A stretch of DNA of 64,000 nucleotides from Ideonella alba (GTDB lineage: Bacteria; Pseudomonadota; Gammaproteobacteria; Burkholderiales; Burkholderiaceae_C), in NCBI RefSeq assembly GCF_018069875.1, contig NZ_JAGQDF010000011.1:1-64000 (forward strand). Reading direction: 5' to 3'. Position numbers and translations under genes: made by a program. Under the pieces are notes generated by a model that did not search any database, had not been told where the DNA came from, and saw nothing but the letters and a program-made list of their open reading frames with translations. Positions 24,743 to 33,151 of the stretch are shown in pieces; positions within the stretch are counted from its first letter, which is position 1, and each line of letters begins with the position of its first letter.

Positions 24743-25377
24743 GGGCGCAGCACGATGTCGCGGGTGAGCGGGCCGCCGGGCATCTGCAGCTGCAGGCGCA
24801 CGCCGCGGGGCAGCAGCTCGCGGTCAAAGTCCGGGGGCGGGTTGTCGCCCTTGGGCGGGGGCACCGGCACGGGGGCGGTGTCGCCGGTGGATTGGGCGTT
24901 GGACCAGTTGTTGTCGGTCAGCCGCCAGTAGTAGACCTGCCAGCCGTCCAGGTCGCCCAGCATGCGCAGCGCATCGCCGCTGATCGCGCTCCACTGCTGG
25001 CCGCGGATCCACCAGTCCTGCATGTCTCGCACCCGCGTCACCGGCGGCGAGGCCCAGCGCCACAGCTGGCGGTCCTGCAGCGTCCAGACGACGAACTGCA
25101 GGCCCTCGGGCGTGCGCCGGGTCAGGCGCAGCGCCGCGCCGTCGAAGCGCAGCGAGGGCGCGGCGGCGCTGTCCTGGATCTGGTTCAGGTCCTGCTCCCA
25201 CTGCGCCAGCACATTGCCCAGGCGCATCATCTGCGCGCTGGCCTGCTGCGCGCCGTCGCGGCTGCGCGCCAGTGCGTCGATGCCCTGCCACGCCATGGCC
25301 GCCAGCACCGCCATCACGAACAGCGCCACCAGCACCTCGACCAGCGTGAATCCGCGCGATGACCCGGGCCGGTTCAC
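24739..25377 (-). CDS. gspJ: Type II secretion minor pseudopilin GspJ
   Basis: The 212-residue protein has a prepilin leader cut site SRGFTLVEVLVALFVMAVLAAM, with Gly before Phe and Glu at position 5. The body includes RFDGAALRLTRRTPEGLQFVVW, which fits the GspJ beta sheet. A GTG start is used at 25377 and lies one base after the gspI stop. A Pro-rich loop (PVPVPPPKGDNPPPDF) lies in the C-terminal half. It is part of the pseudopilus tip. Confidence 0.94.
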   Translation of the reverse strand: MNRPGSSRGFTLVEVLVALFVMAVLAAMAWQGIDALARSRDGAQQASAQMMRLGNVLAQWEQDLNQIQDSAAAPSLRFDGAALRLTRRTPEGLQFVVWTLQDRQLWRWASPPVTRVRDMQDWWIRGQQWSAISGDALRMLGDLDGWQVYYWRLTDNNWSNAQSTGDTAPVPVPPPKGDNPPPDFDRELLPRGVRLQLQMPGGPLTRDIVLRP

Positions 25378-25378
25378 G

Positions 25379-25735
25379 TCAGTACTTCGGAATGATCACG
25401 GACAGCCGCACCAGCGGCTGCCCCTGGTCGTCGGCCACGCCCAGGTCGACGATGCGAAAGCTGGGGTTGAACGAGGCCCGCACCTGCTGCTTGAGCACGA
25501 AGCGCCGGCCCATCAGCGTGCACTCGTCGTCGACCTGGCCGACGTCCGGGAAGAGCTTGGCCAGGCGCATCGCGCTCAGCCGGTTCTCGGCGCACCACTG
25601 GGCCATCATCACGTCGCCCAGGCGCTGCGAGTTGTCGAGCAGGGCGCCCCCGGCGCGGCTGCCCGCGGCCAGCGCGATGGCGACGATGGCCACCGCGACC
25701 AGCACCTCGACCAGCGTGAAGCCGCGACTGCGCAT
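25379..25735 (-). CDS. gspI: Type II secretion minor pseudopilin GspI
   Basis: The 118-residue protein starts MRSRGFTLVEVLVAVAIVAIALAAG, a prepilin with Glu at position 5, and continues with AQWCAENRLSAMRL, the typical GspI helix (A-x-W-x-A-E-N). The length is typical. It nucleates the tip complex with GspJ and GspK. The spacing to gspH is six bases and to gspJ one base, consistent with a single operon. Confidence 0.95.
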   Translation of the reverse strand: MRSRGFTLVEVLVAVAIVAIALAAGSRAGGALLDNSQRLGDVMMAQWCAENRLSAMRLAKLFPDVGQVDDECTLMGRRFVLKQQVRASFNPSFRIVDLGVADDQGQPLVRLSVIIPKY

Positions 25736-25741
25736 GGGGCC

Positions 25742-26221
25742 TCAGCGCGCCGCCAGCGCGCTGCTCTCCAGCACGGCGAAGGGGCCCAGGCCATCGGTGG
25801 CCAGCACCACCTGCCGATCTTCCAGGCGCAGGGCCACGCGCTGGGCGCCGATCACCGGCTCGGGGCCCAGGTGCAGCACCGGCGCGCCGATCACCTCGGC
25901 GCGGGTGCGGGCGTCCAGCCACTGCGTGGGCAGGCCGGCGCGCTCGCCCAGGCCGCTGAAGGCAAAGCCGTCGCCCTGCTCGCGCACCGGGAGCCAGTTC
26001 ACCGGCTGGCCGGTCGCCCGCGAGCGGGCCCGGGCGGCCTCGAACAGCGCCGACAGGCGCGCCGCTTCTTCCTCGAGCCGGCTGGCATTGGCGTCGCGCA
26101 GCGCCAGCACCGCCACGCCGGTGGCCACCGCGATCAGGGCGACCACGATCATCAGCTCCAGCAGCGTGAAGCCGCCGGTGCCGCGGCGTTGCGGCCGGGT
26201 CGGCTTACTGCCAGGAGCCAA
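25742..26221 (-). CDS. gspH: Type II secretion minor pseudopilin GspH
   Basis: The 159-residue protein has the prepilin signature GGFTLLELMIVVALIAVATGVAVL, then EEEAARLSALFEAARARSRATG, a typical GspH body, and DRQVVLATDGLGPFAVL at the end. The only available start is TTG 26221, with a moderate AAGGA a few bases upstream; this makes the coding region overlap the 3' end of gspG by 17 bases. No ATG or GTG exists between there and the cleavage site. It connects the major pseudopilin to the tip. Confidence 0.92.
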   Translation of the reverse strand: MAPGSKPTRPQRRGTGGFTLLELMIVVALIAVATGVAVLALRDANASRLEEEAARLSALFEAARARSRATGQPVNWLPVREQGDGFAFSGLGERAGLPTQWLDARTRAEVIGAPVLHLGPEPVIGAQRVALRLEDRQVVLATDGLGPFAVLESSALAAR

Positions 26222-26645
26222 TATCGGCGTCCTTGCCTTCGCCGCCGGGCTGGCCGTCGGCGCCCAGTGTGAAGACGTCGATCTCGCCCTTCACGCCGGG
26301 GTTGGCGTACTGGTAGGGACGGCCCCAGGGATCGGCGGGCAGCTTGTCGACGTACTTCTTCCAGTTGGCCGGCGCCGGGCCGGCGCTGGGCCGGTTCACC
26401 AGGGCCTCCAGGCCCTGCTCGGCGGTGGGGTAGCGCTGGTTGTCGAGCTTGTAGAGCTTGAGCGCCTGCATCAGGTTGCCGACGTCGGTGCGCGCCGCGG
26501 TCACCCGCGCGTCATCGGCGCGGTCCAGCACATTGGGCACGACCAGCGCGGCCAGCACGCCGATGATGACCAGCACCACCATCAGCTCGATGAGGGTGAA
26601 GCCGCGCTGGACCAGGCGGCGGGCGGTGAACAGGGGGTGCTTCAT
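26205..26645 (-). CDS. gspG: Type II secretion major pseudopilin GspG
   Basis: The 146-residue protein begins with a 15-residue leader and the RGFTLIELMVVLVIIGVLAALVVPNV prepilin helix. It continues with ALKLYKLDNQRYPTAEQGLEALV and the calcium-binding region DPWGRPYQYANPG and GADGQPGGEGKDADIGSW, all diagnostic of GspG. It forms the shaft of the pseudopilus. It is the first gene of the minus-strand gsp operon and is divergent from gspC with only 45 bases between start codons. Confidence 0.98.
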   Translation of the reverse strand: MKHPLFTARRLVQRGFTLIELMVVLVIIGVLAALVVPNVLDRADDARVTAARTDVGNLMQALKLYKLDNQRYPTAEQGLEALVNRPSAGPAPANWKKYVDKLPADPWGRPYQYANPGVKGEIDVFTLGADGQPGGEGKDADIGSWQ

Positions 26646-26690
26646 GGGCGGAGGGCTCGTGCTGCGGGATCGCTGGATGATAATCGTCGG
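26646..26690. promoter_or_regulatory. Divergent gspG/gspC start region
   Basis: Forty-five bases separate the two start codons. GATAAT at 26679-26684 resembles a -10 box for gspC but is only six bases from its ATG, which would make the message almost leaderless. Read leftward, ATTATC is a possible -10 for gspG. The promoters may lie inside the opposite genes. Confidence 0.3.
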
Positions 26691-27320
26691 ATGCGGACGC
26701 GATTGTTAAGCCTTGCCGTCTGGGCGCTGGTGGCCCTGGCTGCCACGTTCTGGGGATTGAAGCTGGGCGCCGGCGGTCCGGGCCTGCCCGCGCACGCCCA
26801 GGCCCCCGCGCGCGGCCTGCCTGCCGGTGGCGACCTGCACCGCCTGCTGGGCAGCAGCGCGGTGGCGGCGGCCGAGGCCGACGACGAGGATGCCGGCGAC
26901 AGCGCGCTGCAACTGCTGGGCGTGGTGGCGCCGCGCGGTGCCGAGCATTCACCGCAGGGCGTGGCGCTGATCTCGGTGGGTGGCCAGCCGGCCAAGGCCT
27001 TCCGCACCGGCGCCTCGGTGACCGAAGACCTGGTGCTGCTGGCCGTGGGCCGGCGCAGCGCCTCGCTGGGCCCGCGTGGCGGCCCGGCCGAGACCGAACT
27101 GCGCCTGCCCGAGCCGATGCGCAGCAGTGCCCCGGCGGTGGCGGGCGGCTTCCAGCCGCGGCCGATGCCGGGTCAGCCGGGCGCGCTGTTGCAGCCCGGC
27201 GCGATGGGCCAGCCCGGCGCCGCCATCCGTCCGATGGGCCAGCCCGCCGACGTGCAGCGCGCTCCGCAGCCGGGACGTGCCCAGGCCGCCAGCACCGCCG
27301 ACGACGAAGACGACGAGTGA
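26691..27320 (+). CDS. gspC: Type II secretion protein GspC (short form)
   Basis: The 209-residue protein starts at ATG 26691 with a membrane helix (LLSLAVWALVALAATFWGLKL). A homology region follows (DLHRLLGSSAVA... ALQLLGVVAPRGAEHSPQGVALISVGGQPAKAFRTGASV), which in GspC contacts the secretin N0 domain. After that comes a Pro/Gln-rich tail with repeated GQPG units and an acidic end (DDEDDE). There is no PDZ domain, so it is shorter than the classical Enterobacteria form. The divergent position next to gspG is typical of Burkholderiales gsp loci. Confidence 0.9.
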   Translation: MRTRLLSLAVWALVALAATFWGLKLGAGGPGLPAHAQAPARGLPAGGDLHRLLGSSAVAAAEADDEDAGDSALQLLGVVAPRGAEHSPQGVALISVGGQPAKAFRTGASVTEDLVLLAVGRRSASLGPRGGPAETELRLPEPMRSSAPAVAGGFQPRPMPGQPGALLQPGAMGQPGAAIRPMGQPADVQRAPQPGRAQAASTADDEDDE

Positions 27321-27346
27321 GGCGGCCGCCCGCCGCGCGGCGGCGC

Positions 27347-28048
27347 TCAGCGCCCGCAGCGCGACGGCAGTGGCGGCACCCAGTCCCAGCCGTAGGGCCC
27401 GTCGCGCAACTGAAGCGCCAGCGCCGGTGCACCGCGGCATTGCCATTGCAGCCGCGCCGCGGCCCCGTCGTTGCGCCAGCCGATGAAGCTCAGCCGGCCG
27501 CCTGGCGAGGCCTCCTGGCGCAGCAGCACGCGCCAGCGTGATTCCACCCGTCCCAGCAGCACCACCACCGGTTGGTCCTCGGCCAGCGTGCCGGTGCTGA
27601 TCAGCAGGCGGCCGCCGGGCGCCGGCCAGGCCGGGCCGGGCAGCCGCAGCGGCGGCGCACCCTCACCCGCCAGGCGGTAGGCCGGGGGCTGGCCAGGCGG
27701 AAATTCGACCAGCAGGTCCAGCCCGCTGTCGGCCAAGGGGCCCAGCCAGCGGACCGTGGGCGGCCGGGCCGCGTCGACCGGCGGGCTCAGGCTGAGCTGG
27801 CCGGACTCGCGCCGCGCTTGCTCGCCGTGGGCCTGCAGGGCACGGCTTTCCAGCCGCTCGGCGCAGTCGGGGGTCAGGGGTTCGGCACAGCTCCCGAGCA
27901 GCGGATGCCCCGCTGCGCGCAGCCCCGGACTGGCACCGGCGCCCAGCAGCGCCAGCGCCAGCGCCGGGCCCACGGTGCGGACACGGGCCGTCCACCCGGG
28001 TGGCGGTCGGAGCGAAGACAGGCGCGGCAGGCGCTGCAGGGCCGGCAT
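27347..28048 (-). CDS. Exported protein, unknown function
   Basis: The 233-residue protein starts at ATG 28048. It has a basic N-terminus followed by a hydrophobic segment (VGPALALALLGAGASPGLRAAG), a probable signal peptide ending near residue 47. The mature part is beta-rich with Cys pairs (GSCAEPLTPDCAERL at the start and QCRG, SRCGR near the end) and many Trp/Arg. No family is recognised. It is convergent with gspC and downstream of the patatin gene, and may be in the same transcript as the latter. Confidence 0.55.
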   Translation of the reverse strand: MPALQRLPRLSSLRPPPGWTARVRTVGPALALALLGAGASPGLRAAGHPLLGSCAEPLTPDCAERLESRALQAHGEQARRESGQLSLSPPVDAARPPTVRWLGPLADSGLDLLVEFPPGQPPAYRLAGEGAPPLRLPGPAWPAPGGRLLISTGTLAEDQPVVVLLGRVESRWRVLLRQEASPGGRLSFIGWRNDGAAARLQWQCRGAPALALQLRDGPYGWDWVPPLPSRCGR

Positions 28049-28126
28049 GCCCGCATGGTAGGCCCAGCCCGCGCCAGCGGCCAGCGCCTGTGGCGCTGCG
28101 GCCTCAGCCGCGCCTGCCGGCCACGC

Positions 28127-28171
28127 CGGGGCGGAGCCCCGTGCACCCACGAAACCGGGGCTCAGCCCCGG
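28127..28171 (-). terminator. Tandem GC hairpins at the 3' end of the patatin gene
   Basis: Two adjacent perfect inverted repeats lie here: CGGGGC-GGA-GCCCCG (28127-28141) and CCGGGGC-TCA-GCCCCGG (28155-28171). The TCA loop of the second is the stop codon of the patatin gene. There is no T-tract, so this may be a Rho-independent-like pause, an mRNA-stabilising structure or a repeat element. Confidence 0.35.
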
Positions 28172-29025
28172 CGGGGACGTGCCGCCAAGGCGTCCAGCCG
28201 CTTGCGCAGCGCCGGGATCAGCGGCAGGGCGGCCTCGTAGCCGGCCTGGATCATTTCGCGGCGGGCGCCGAAGTCGCTGCTGGCGAACTGTGCGGTGTCC
28301 GGGCGGACCACCAGGTCGGCCTGCAGCGCTTCCTGGTCGGCCAGCGCACGGCCCATGATCTCGAAGGACTGCAGCACCACTTCGTAGAGGCCGCTCAGGT
28401 CGTGGCGACGCGGGCGCGCAGCCACATCGACCGCCAGCACCAGCTCGGCGCCCAGCTGGCGCGCCGCGCGCACCGGCAGCGGCGAGACCAGGCCGCCGTC
28501 GACCAGCTCCCGCCCCTGCACCATCGGCGGCACGAAGACCCCGGGGATGCTGCACGAGGCGCGCACGGCGTCGGCCACCGGCCCCTGGCGCAGCAGCACC
28601 AGCTCGCCGCTGCGCAGGTCGGTGGTGACGGCGGCGAAGGGGGTGCGCAGCTGTTCGATCTGCGCGCCGCGCAGGCGCTCGGCGACGATGCGCGCCAGGG
28701 CCTCGCCGGCCAGCATGCCGCGGCGCCCGGCGCTGGCGAAGTCGGCCACGTCGGCCTCGCGCACCTGCAACGCGAAGGCTTCCATCTGTGCCGCGCTCCA
28801 GCCAGCCGCCAGGAAGGCGCCGACCAGCGCACCGGCGCTGGTGCCCACGACCAGGTCGGCCGCGATGCCGGCCTGCTCCAGCGCACGGGCCACGCCGATG
28901 TGGGCGAAGCCGCGCGCCGAGCCGCCGCCCAGGGCCAGGGCCAGCCGCGGGCGCGGCTGCGAGCGGGCGGGCAGGGCCAGGCCCAGGACGGTGGCGCCCA
29001 GCAGGGCGCGGCGCGACGCTGTCAT
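28162..29025 (-). CDS. Patatin-like phospholipase (RssA/YchK type)
   Basis: The 287-residue protein has the patatin catalytic dyad: LALGGGSARGFAHIG oxyanion loop, GTSAG nucleophile elbow (near residue 63) and DGG (near residue 175). The N-terminus MTASRRALLGATVLGLALPARS has a twin-arginine-like SRRALL motif, so Tat export is possible. Members hydrolyse acyl esters of phospholipids; in the periplasm it could act on lipid turnover. Its start overlaps the end of the OmpA-like gene by four bases, so the two are co-translated. Confidence 0.88.
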   Translation of the reverse strand: MTASRRALLGATVLGLALPARSQPRPRLALALGGGSARGFAHIGVARALEQAGIAADLVVGTSAGALVGAFLAAGWSAAQMEAFALQVREADVADFASAGRRGMLAGEALARIVAERLRGAQIEQLRTPFAAVTTDLRSGELVLLRQGPVADAVRASCSIPGVFVPPMVQGRELVDGGLVSPLPVRAARQLGAELVLAVDVAARPRRHDLSGLYEVVLQSFEIMGRALADQEALQADLVVRPDTAQFASSDFGARREMIQAGYEAALPLIPALRKRLDALAARPRRG

Positions 29026-29633
29026 TTCGGCGCGGCGGCGTCGACCGCCTGCACCCGGCCCTGCTCGATCAGGCTGCGCAGCCGCGCCCAGGCCGACTCG
29101 AAGGCGCCGGGCGGCTCGTTGGCGGTGAGTGTGGCGAGCTGTTCGCCCAGCACCACCAGCTCGACCCGGCGGTTCAGGCGTTTGCCGTCCTCGGTGCTGT
29201 TCGAGGCCACCGGCCGGCGGAACGAGAAGCCGGCGGCCTCCAGGCGCGCGGCCGGCACGCCGCGGCTGCTCAGCGCGTCGGCCACGGCGCGCGCGCGGGC
29301 CAGCGAGAGCTGCTCGTTGAGGTTGGCGCTGCCGTCGGTGTCGGTGTGGCCTTCCACGGCCACGCGCTTGTCGGTCTTGGTCAGCAGCAGCTGCGCCACG
29401 CGGTTGAGGAAGGGCGCCGCTTCGGCCTGCTGAAAAGTGGCCTTGCCCGACTCGAACAGCACGCTGCCGGGCAGCACGATCTGCACGCCGCGCTCGGTCT
29501 GGTCGACCGCCAGCACCGCGCCGCGGTAAGGCGTGGCGGGCGCCGGGGGCGGCGCAGCCGGCGGGGTGGATTGGCAGGCCGCCAGCAGCAGACAGGCGCT
29601 GAGCGCGGACAGGGCAGGGCGAAGACGCGGCAT
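29022..29633 (-). CDS. OmpA-family lipoprotein
   Basis: The 203-residue product starts at ATG 29633 (a GTG seven codons upstream is possible) with a lipobox LSACLLLAACQ. A Pro/Ala spacer follows, then an OmpA-like peptidoglycan-binding domain (VLFESGKATFQQAEAAPFL, VEGHTDTDGSANLNEQLSLARA, RVELVVL). It probably bridges the outer membrane and peptidoglycan like Pal. After the domain an extra C-terminal helix (AFESAWARLRSLIEQG) is present. The gene is coupled to the patatin gene by a four-base overlap. Confidence 0.88.
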   Translation of the reverse strand: MPRLRPALSALSACLLLAACQSTPPAAPPPAPATPYRGAVLAVDQTERGVQIVLPGSVLFESGKATFQQAEAAPFLNRVAQLLLTKTDKRVAVEGHTDTDGSANLNEQLSLARARAVADALSSRGVPAARLEAAGFSFRRPVASNSTEDGKRLNRRVELVVLGEQLATLTANEPPGAFESAWARLRSLIEQGRVQAVDAAAPK

Positions 29634-29804
29634 TCGGCAGGTGGGTGGCAGCACAAGACAGGCTGCACTCTAGGCAGGCCCGTGGTGGACGGCTGCCCCC
29701 TGGCCGCGGGCCGCGGGCAGCCTGTCACGCAGGCGGCCGCGCGCGTCGGCGCCGGCCGACGCCGGTGCCGATTTGTGCACGGGCGGCACCGGGCCGCCCG
29801 AGGG

Positions 29805-31523
29805 TCACTGGATGTCCAGGAAGACCGCGCTGACCGGGCCGGTGCGGCCCTTGGCGTTGGTGCCGGCCACCCACACCAGGTGGCGGCCCGGCGACAGCCC
29901 GGCGGTGGGCAGGCTGACTTGGACCGCCTCGGTCTTGCCGCCGAAGGCGCCGTCGGTGGCCGCCATCGGCAGGCCGGTGGCGCCGGGGGCCCACGGGGGC
30001 ACGTCCACATAAGCCGTGGCGGCGCTGATCCGGGGCGTGGCCTGCTTGCCGTTGGCGTTGCTGAAGCGCGTGGCGTCGATCGTGGCGCGCAGCGTGACCG
30101 GCGTGCCTGGCGTCACGTTGTTGGCGCTCAGCCCCAGCGACAGCGCGTCCGGGCCGGAGGGCAGCAGGTAGGGGGCGCGCACCACCTTGGCGGCGTACAT
30201 CAGCGCCGCCAGGTTGCCCGCCTTGATGGCCGGGTAGCTGCCGCAGCCCTGGAAGAAGGTGGTGCCCATCTCGAAGGTGTAGGCCGCCACGCCCAGCTCG
30301 CCGTAGCTGATGCCGTCGCTGGTGCCGTCGGTGGGGTACAGGCCGATCGACTGCTCGGGGAAGTGGCCGTTGAGGTAGGCGAAGCGCCGGCCCAGGGTCT
30401 GCAGGTCGGTGGCGTTGCCCGACAGGGTGGCGGTCGAGCCCCAGGGCCACAGCACCAGCTGGCCATAGCTGTGCAGGTCGATGTGGATGCCGCTGGTGTC
30501 GCGCGGCGCCGCATCACCCACGCCGGTGCCGCGGCGGTCCGGCCACAGCGAGCGCACATAGGCCTGCACCGCCTGGATCTCGGGCTCGGAGCCGGCCGAC
30601 GGACCGCGGTAGGTGTCGGCGCAGGCGCTGCTGCTCGAGCCCTGGCCATTGGTGATGTTCCAGTTGAACGTGAAGTTGCGGTTCAGGTCGGCGCCGCGGC
30701 TGTTGCTGTTGGCCCCGCAGTAGTTGCGGTTGGTGTTCTTGCGCCACAGCAGACCCGTCTCGGCCTTCTTGCGGCCGTCGGGGTTGGTGTGCAGCAGCAG
30801 GTGGACCTCGTGGTGGTCGAGGATCCAGGTGGCCTCGGGGTCGGTGCCGTAGCCGTTGACCAGTTGCTGCGCCAGCGCCAGCGCGGTGGGCGCAGTGACG
30901 TACTCGCGGGCATGGATGGCCGAATTGACGAACAGCTTGGGCTTGTCGCCGCCGATGGCCGAGTTGGTCAGCTTCAGCACCTTCAGGTCGTAGCCGCCCA
31001 GGCCGTTGGCCTTCTCCCAGCTGCTGCCGATGACGTTGTAGCTGGCCAGCGTGGGGCGGGCGCTGACCAGGGCCTGGGCAGCGGTCTGCGTCTCTTCGAC
31101 GGTCTCGTAGCAGCTGTAGCCGGGGATGGCCTCGGCGCCCACGTCCTGCGAGGCCGCGCGCCCCAGGATGCGTGGGTTGGCCTGGCGCGACAGTGCGTCG
31201 AGCTGACGCTGGCGCAGCGCGGCGAAGTCGTCCGCCGGATCGATGCGGCGCGCAAAGGGGCGCAGGCGGGCGAGCTCCTCGTCGTCCAGTTGCATCACCA
31301 GCACCGCCTGCTTCCAGTGACCGTCGACCACGGCCTCGTGCAGGCTGATCATGGCCTTGCGGGCTGTTTCGGGATTGGCGAACTGCACGCGGTAGTAGCG
31401 AGCGGTGGCGCGCTCGGCGTCGGCCTCGGCCTGCCATTCGGCGCGGCTGTCCACGCTCATCGGGTGGGCACTGCTGAGCAGCGGCAGCAGTGCTGCGATC
31501 ACGGTCAGGGTCAGGCGCGACAT
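29805..31523 (-). CDS. Secreted M14 family zinc carboxypeptidase
   Basis: The 572-residue protein has a signal peptide (LTVIAALLPLLSSAH) and a metallocarboxypeptidase catalytic domain: zinc ligands in AIHAREY (H-x-x-E), NPDGR and the SRGADLNRNF substrate loop, the third ligand in GIHIDLHSYGQLVLWPWG and the catalytic Glu in YTFEMGT. The region before it is a propeptide-like domain; the C-terminal about 120 residues are beta-rich (an Ig-like or P-domain type extension, VTLRATIDATRF, HLVWVAGTNAKG). It hydrolyses C-terminal residues of peptides outside the cell. It is a candidate substrate of the nearby type II system. Confidence 0.92.
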   Translation of the reverse strand: MSRLTLTVIAALLPLLSSAHPMSVDSRAEWQAEADAERATARYYRVQFANPETARKAMISLHEAVVDGHWKQAVLVMQLDDEELARLRPFARRIDPADDFAALRQRQLDALSRQANPRILGRAASQDVGAEAIPGYSCYETVEETQTAAQALVSARPTLASYNVIGSSWEKANGLGGYDLKVLKLTNSAIGGDKPKLFVNSAIHAREYVTAPTALALAQQLVNGYGTDPEATWILDHHEVHLLLHTNPDGRKKAETGLLWRKNTNRNYCGANSNSRGADLNRNFTFNWNITNGQGSSSSACADTYRGPSAGSEPEIQAVQAYVRSLWPDRRGTGVGDAAPRDTSGIHIDLHSYGQLVLWPWGSTATLSGNATDLQTLGRRFAYLNGHFPEQSIGLYPTDGTSDGISYGELGVAAYTFEMGTTFFQGCGSYPAIKAGNLAALMYAAKVVRAPYLLPSGPDALSLGLSANNVTPGTPVTLRATIDATRFSNANGKQATPRISAATAYVDVPPWAPGATGLPMAATDGAFGGKTEAVQVSLPTAGLSPGRHLVWVAGTNAKGRTGPVSAVFLDIQ

Positions 31524-31557
31524 CGGGGTCTCCCTGGATCGAAAGGCGCGATGCTAC

Positions 31558-31577
31558 GTCGCCGGCTTGCTGGCGAC
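31558..31577 (-). terminator. Possible terminator hairpin after the malonyl-CoA synthetase gene
   Basis: GTCGCCGG and CTGGCGAC form an 8-bp stem with one G-T pair and a four-base loop, 16 bases after the stop of the synthetase gene. There is no T-run after it. Confidence 0.3.
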
Positions 31578-31593
31578 AGTCCCTAGGAGTCGC

Positions 31594-33132
31594 TCAGCCG
31601 AACAGGCCGCGGTGCTGCTCGCGCAGCAGGTTCTTCTGCACCTTGCCCATGGTGTTGCGCGGCAGTTCCGGCACGATGAAGACCTGCTTGGGCACCTTGA
31701 AGTTGGCGATCTTCGACTTCAGTGCGGCGACGATGGCCGTGCCATCGAGCGCGCTGCCGGCCTTGGGCACCACCACCGCCACCACCCCCTCGCCGAAGTC
31801 GGGGTGCGGCAGGCCGATCACCGCGCTCTCGGCCACGCCGGGCATGTCGTTGATGAAGCCTTCCACTTCGGCCGGGTAGACGTTGTAACCGCCGGTGATG
31901 ATCAGGTCCTTGCTGCGGCCGACGATGGTCACGTAGCCATCCGCATCGCGCTGGCCGACATCGCCGGTCTTGAACCAGCCGTCGTCGGTGAACTCCTCCT
32001 TCGTCTTCTCGGGCATGCGCCAGTAGCCGGCGAAGACGTTCGGGCCATGCACCTGGATGCCGCCGATCTCGCCCGCGGGCAGGTCCTGGCCGGCGTCATC
32101 GCGGATGCGCAGGCCCACGCCGGGCAGCGGGAAGCCCACCGTGCCACCGCGTCGCGCGCCGTCGGCCGGGTCGCAGGGGTTGGAGGTCAGCATGATGGTC
32201 TCGCTCATGCCGTAGCGCTCCAGGATGGTGTGGCCGGTGCGCTGCTGCCAGTCGGTGAAGGTCTCGATCAGCAGTGGCGCCGAGCCGCTGATGAACAGGC
32301 GCATGTTCCGGCAGGCCGCGCGGTCCAGGCCCTTCTCGGCCAGCAGGCGCACGTACAGCGTGGGAACGCCCATGAAGACGGTGGCCTCGGGCAGGCGCGC
32401 CAGCACCGCCTTGGGGTCGTACTTCGCAAACCAGATCATCTTGCTGCCATTGAGCAGCGCGCCGTGCGAGGCGACGAACAGGCCGTGCACATGGAAGATC
32501 GGCAGCGCGTGGATCAGCACGTCGCCCGCTTGCCAGCGCCAGTAGTGCTTGAGCACCTGGGCGTTGCTGGCCAGGTTGCGGTGCGACAGCATCGCCCCCT
32601 TGCTGCGGCCGGTGGTGCCGCTGGTGTAGAGGATGGCGGCGAGCTCGTCGCTTTCCTTGAAGGCCGGCGTGTGCTCGTCGGCCTGGAAGGCGGCGCGGTC
32701 CAGCAGCGTGCCCGTGCGGTCCTCGTTCAGCGTGAAGACATGGGTGGTGCCGGCGGCAAACGCGATGCGGCTGACCCAGGTGAAGTTCTTCTGCGTGGTG
32801 ACGAAGACCGCCGGTTCGGCGTTGCCGATGAAGTACTCGATCTCGGCCGCCTGGTAGGCGGTGTTCAGCGGCAGGTAGACATGGCCGGCGCGCAGCACCG
32901 CCAGGTACAGGATCAGCGCCTCGACGCTCTTCTCGGTCTGCACCGCCACGCGGCTGGCCGGCGGCAGGTCCAGCGACTCCAGCAGGTTGGCGATGCGGGC
33001 ACTGGCGCGGTCCAGGTCGCGCCAGCTGTAGTACAGCGGTGCGCCGGGGCCATCGGCGGTCTCGATCGCGCAGGCATCCAGGTCGGCCGGGAAGTGCTGG
33101 CGCAGCGTGACGAAGAGGTTGTGGTTGAGCAT
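31594..33132 (-). CDS. matB: Malonyl-CoA synthetase (acyl-CoA ligase)
   Basis: The 512-residue enzyme has the adenylate-forming motifs: ATP loop YTSGTTGRSKGAMLSHRNL, the A5 region RYGMSETIMLT, A7/A8 GWFKTGDVGQRDADGYVTIVGRSKDLIITGGYNVYP, and the catalytic Lys near the end (NTMGKVQKNLLRE). ERYGMSET and the overall length match MatB-type malonyl-CoA synthetases, which make malonyl-CoA from malonate, ATP and CoA; methylmalonate can also serve. ATG 33132 is taken as the start. It is the third gene of an operon behind a Bug binding protein and a crotonase, and no MatA-type decarboxylase is adjacent. Confidence 0.88.
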   Translation of the reverse strand: MLNHNLFVTLRQHFPADLDACAIETADGPGAPLYYSWRDLDRASARIANLLESLDLPPASRVAVQTEKSVEALILYLAVLRAGHVYLPLNTAYQAAEIEYFIGNAEPAVFVTTQKNFTWVSRIAFAAGTTHVFTLNEDRTGTLLDRAAFQADEHTPAFKESDELAAILYTSGTTGRSKGAMLSHRNLASNAQVLKHYWRWQAGDVLIHALPIFHVHGLFVASHGALLNGSKMIWFAKYDPKAVLARLPEATVFMGVPTLYVRLLAEKGLDRAACRNMRLFISGSAPLLIETFTDWQQRTGHTILERYGMSETIMLTSNPCDPADGARRGGTVGFPLPGVGLRIRDDAGQDLPAGEIGGIQVHGPNVFAGYWRMPEKTKEEFTDDGWFKTGDVGQRDADGYVTIVGRSKDLIITGGYNVYPAEVEGFINDMPGVAESAVIGLPHPDFGEGVVAVVVPKAGSALDGTAIVAALKSKIANFKVPKQVFIVPELPRNTMGKVQKNLLREQHRGLFG

Positions 33133-33151
33133 GGGTCGTTTTCCTGGTCCG

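Noticed and set aside
25359-26690. A long N-terminal extension of gspC
   Set aside because: The upstream frame lies over gspG, gspH and gspI on the other strand; the GspC membrane helix starts at 26691.
28788-31586. A 932-residue plus-strand frame
   Set aside because: It covers the OmpA-like and M14 carboxypeptidase genes on the other strand; both of those have clear motifs, while this frame is low-complexity.
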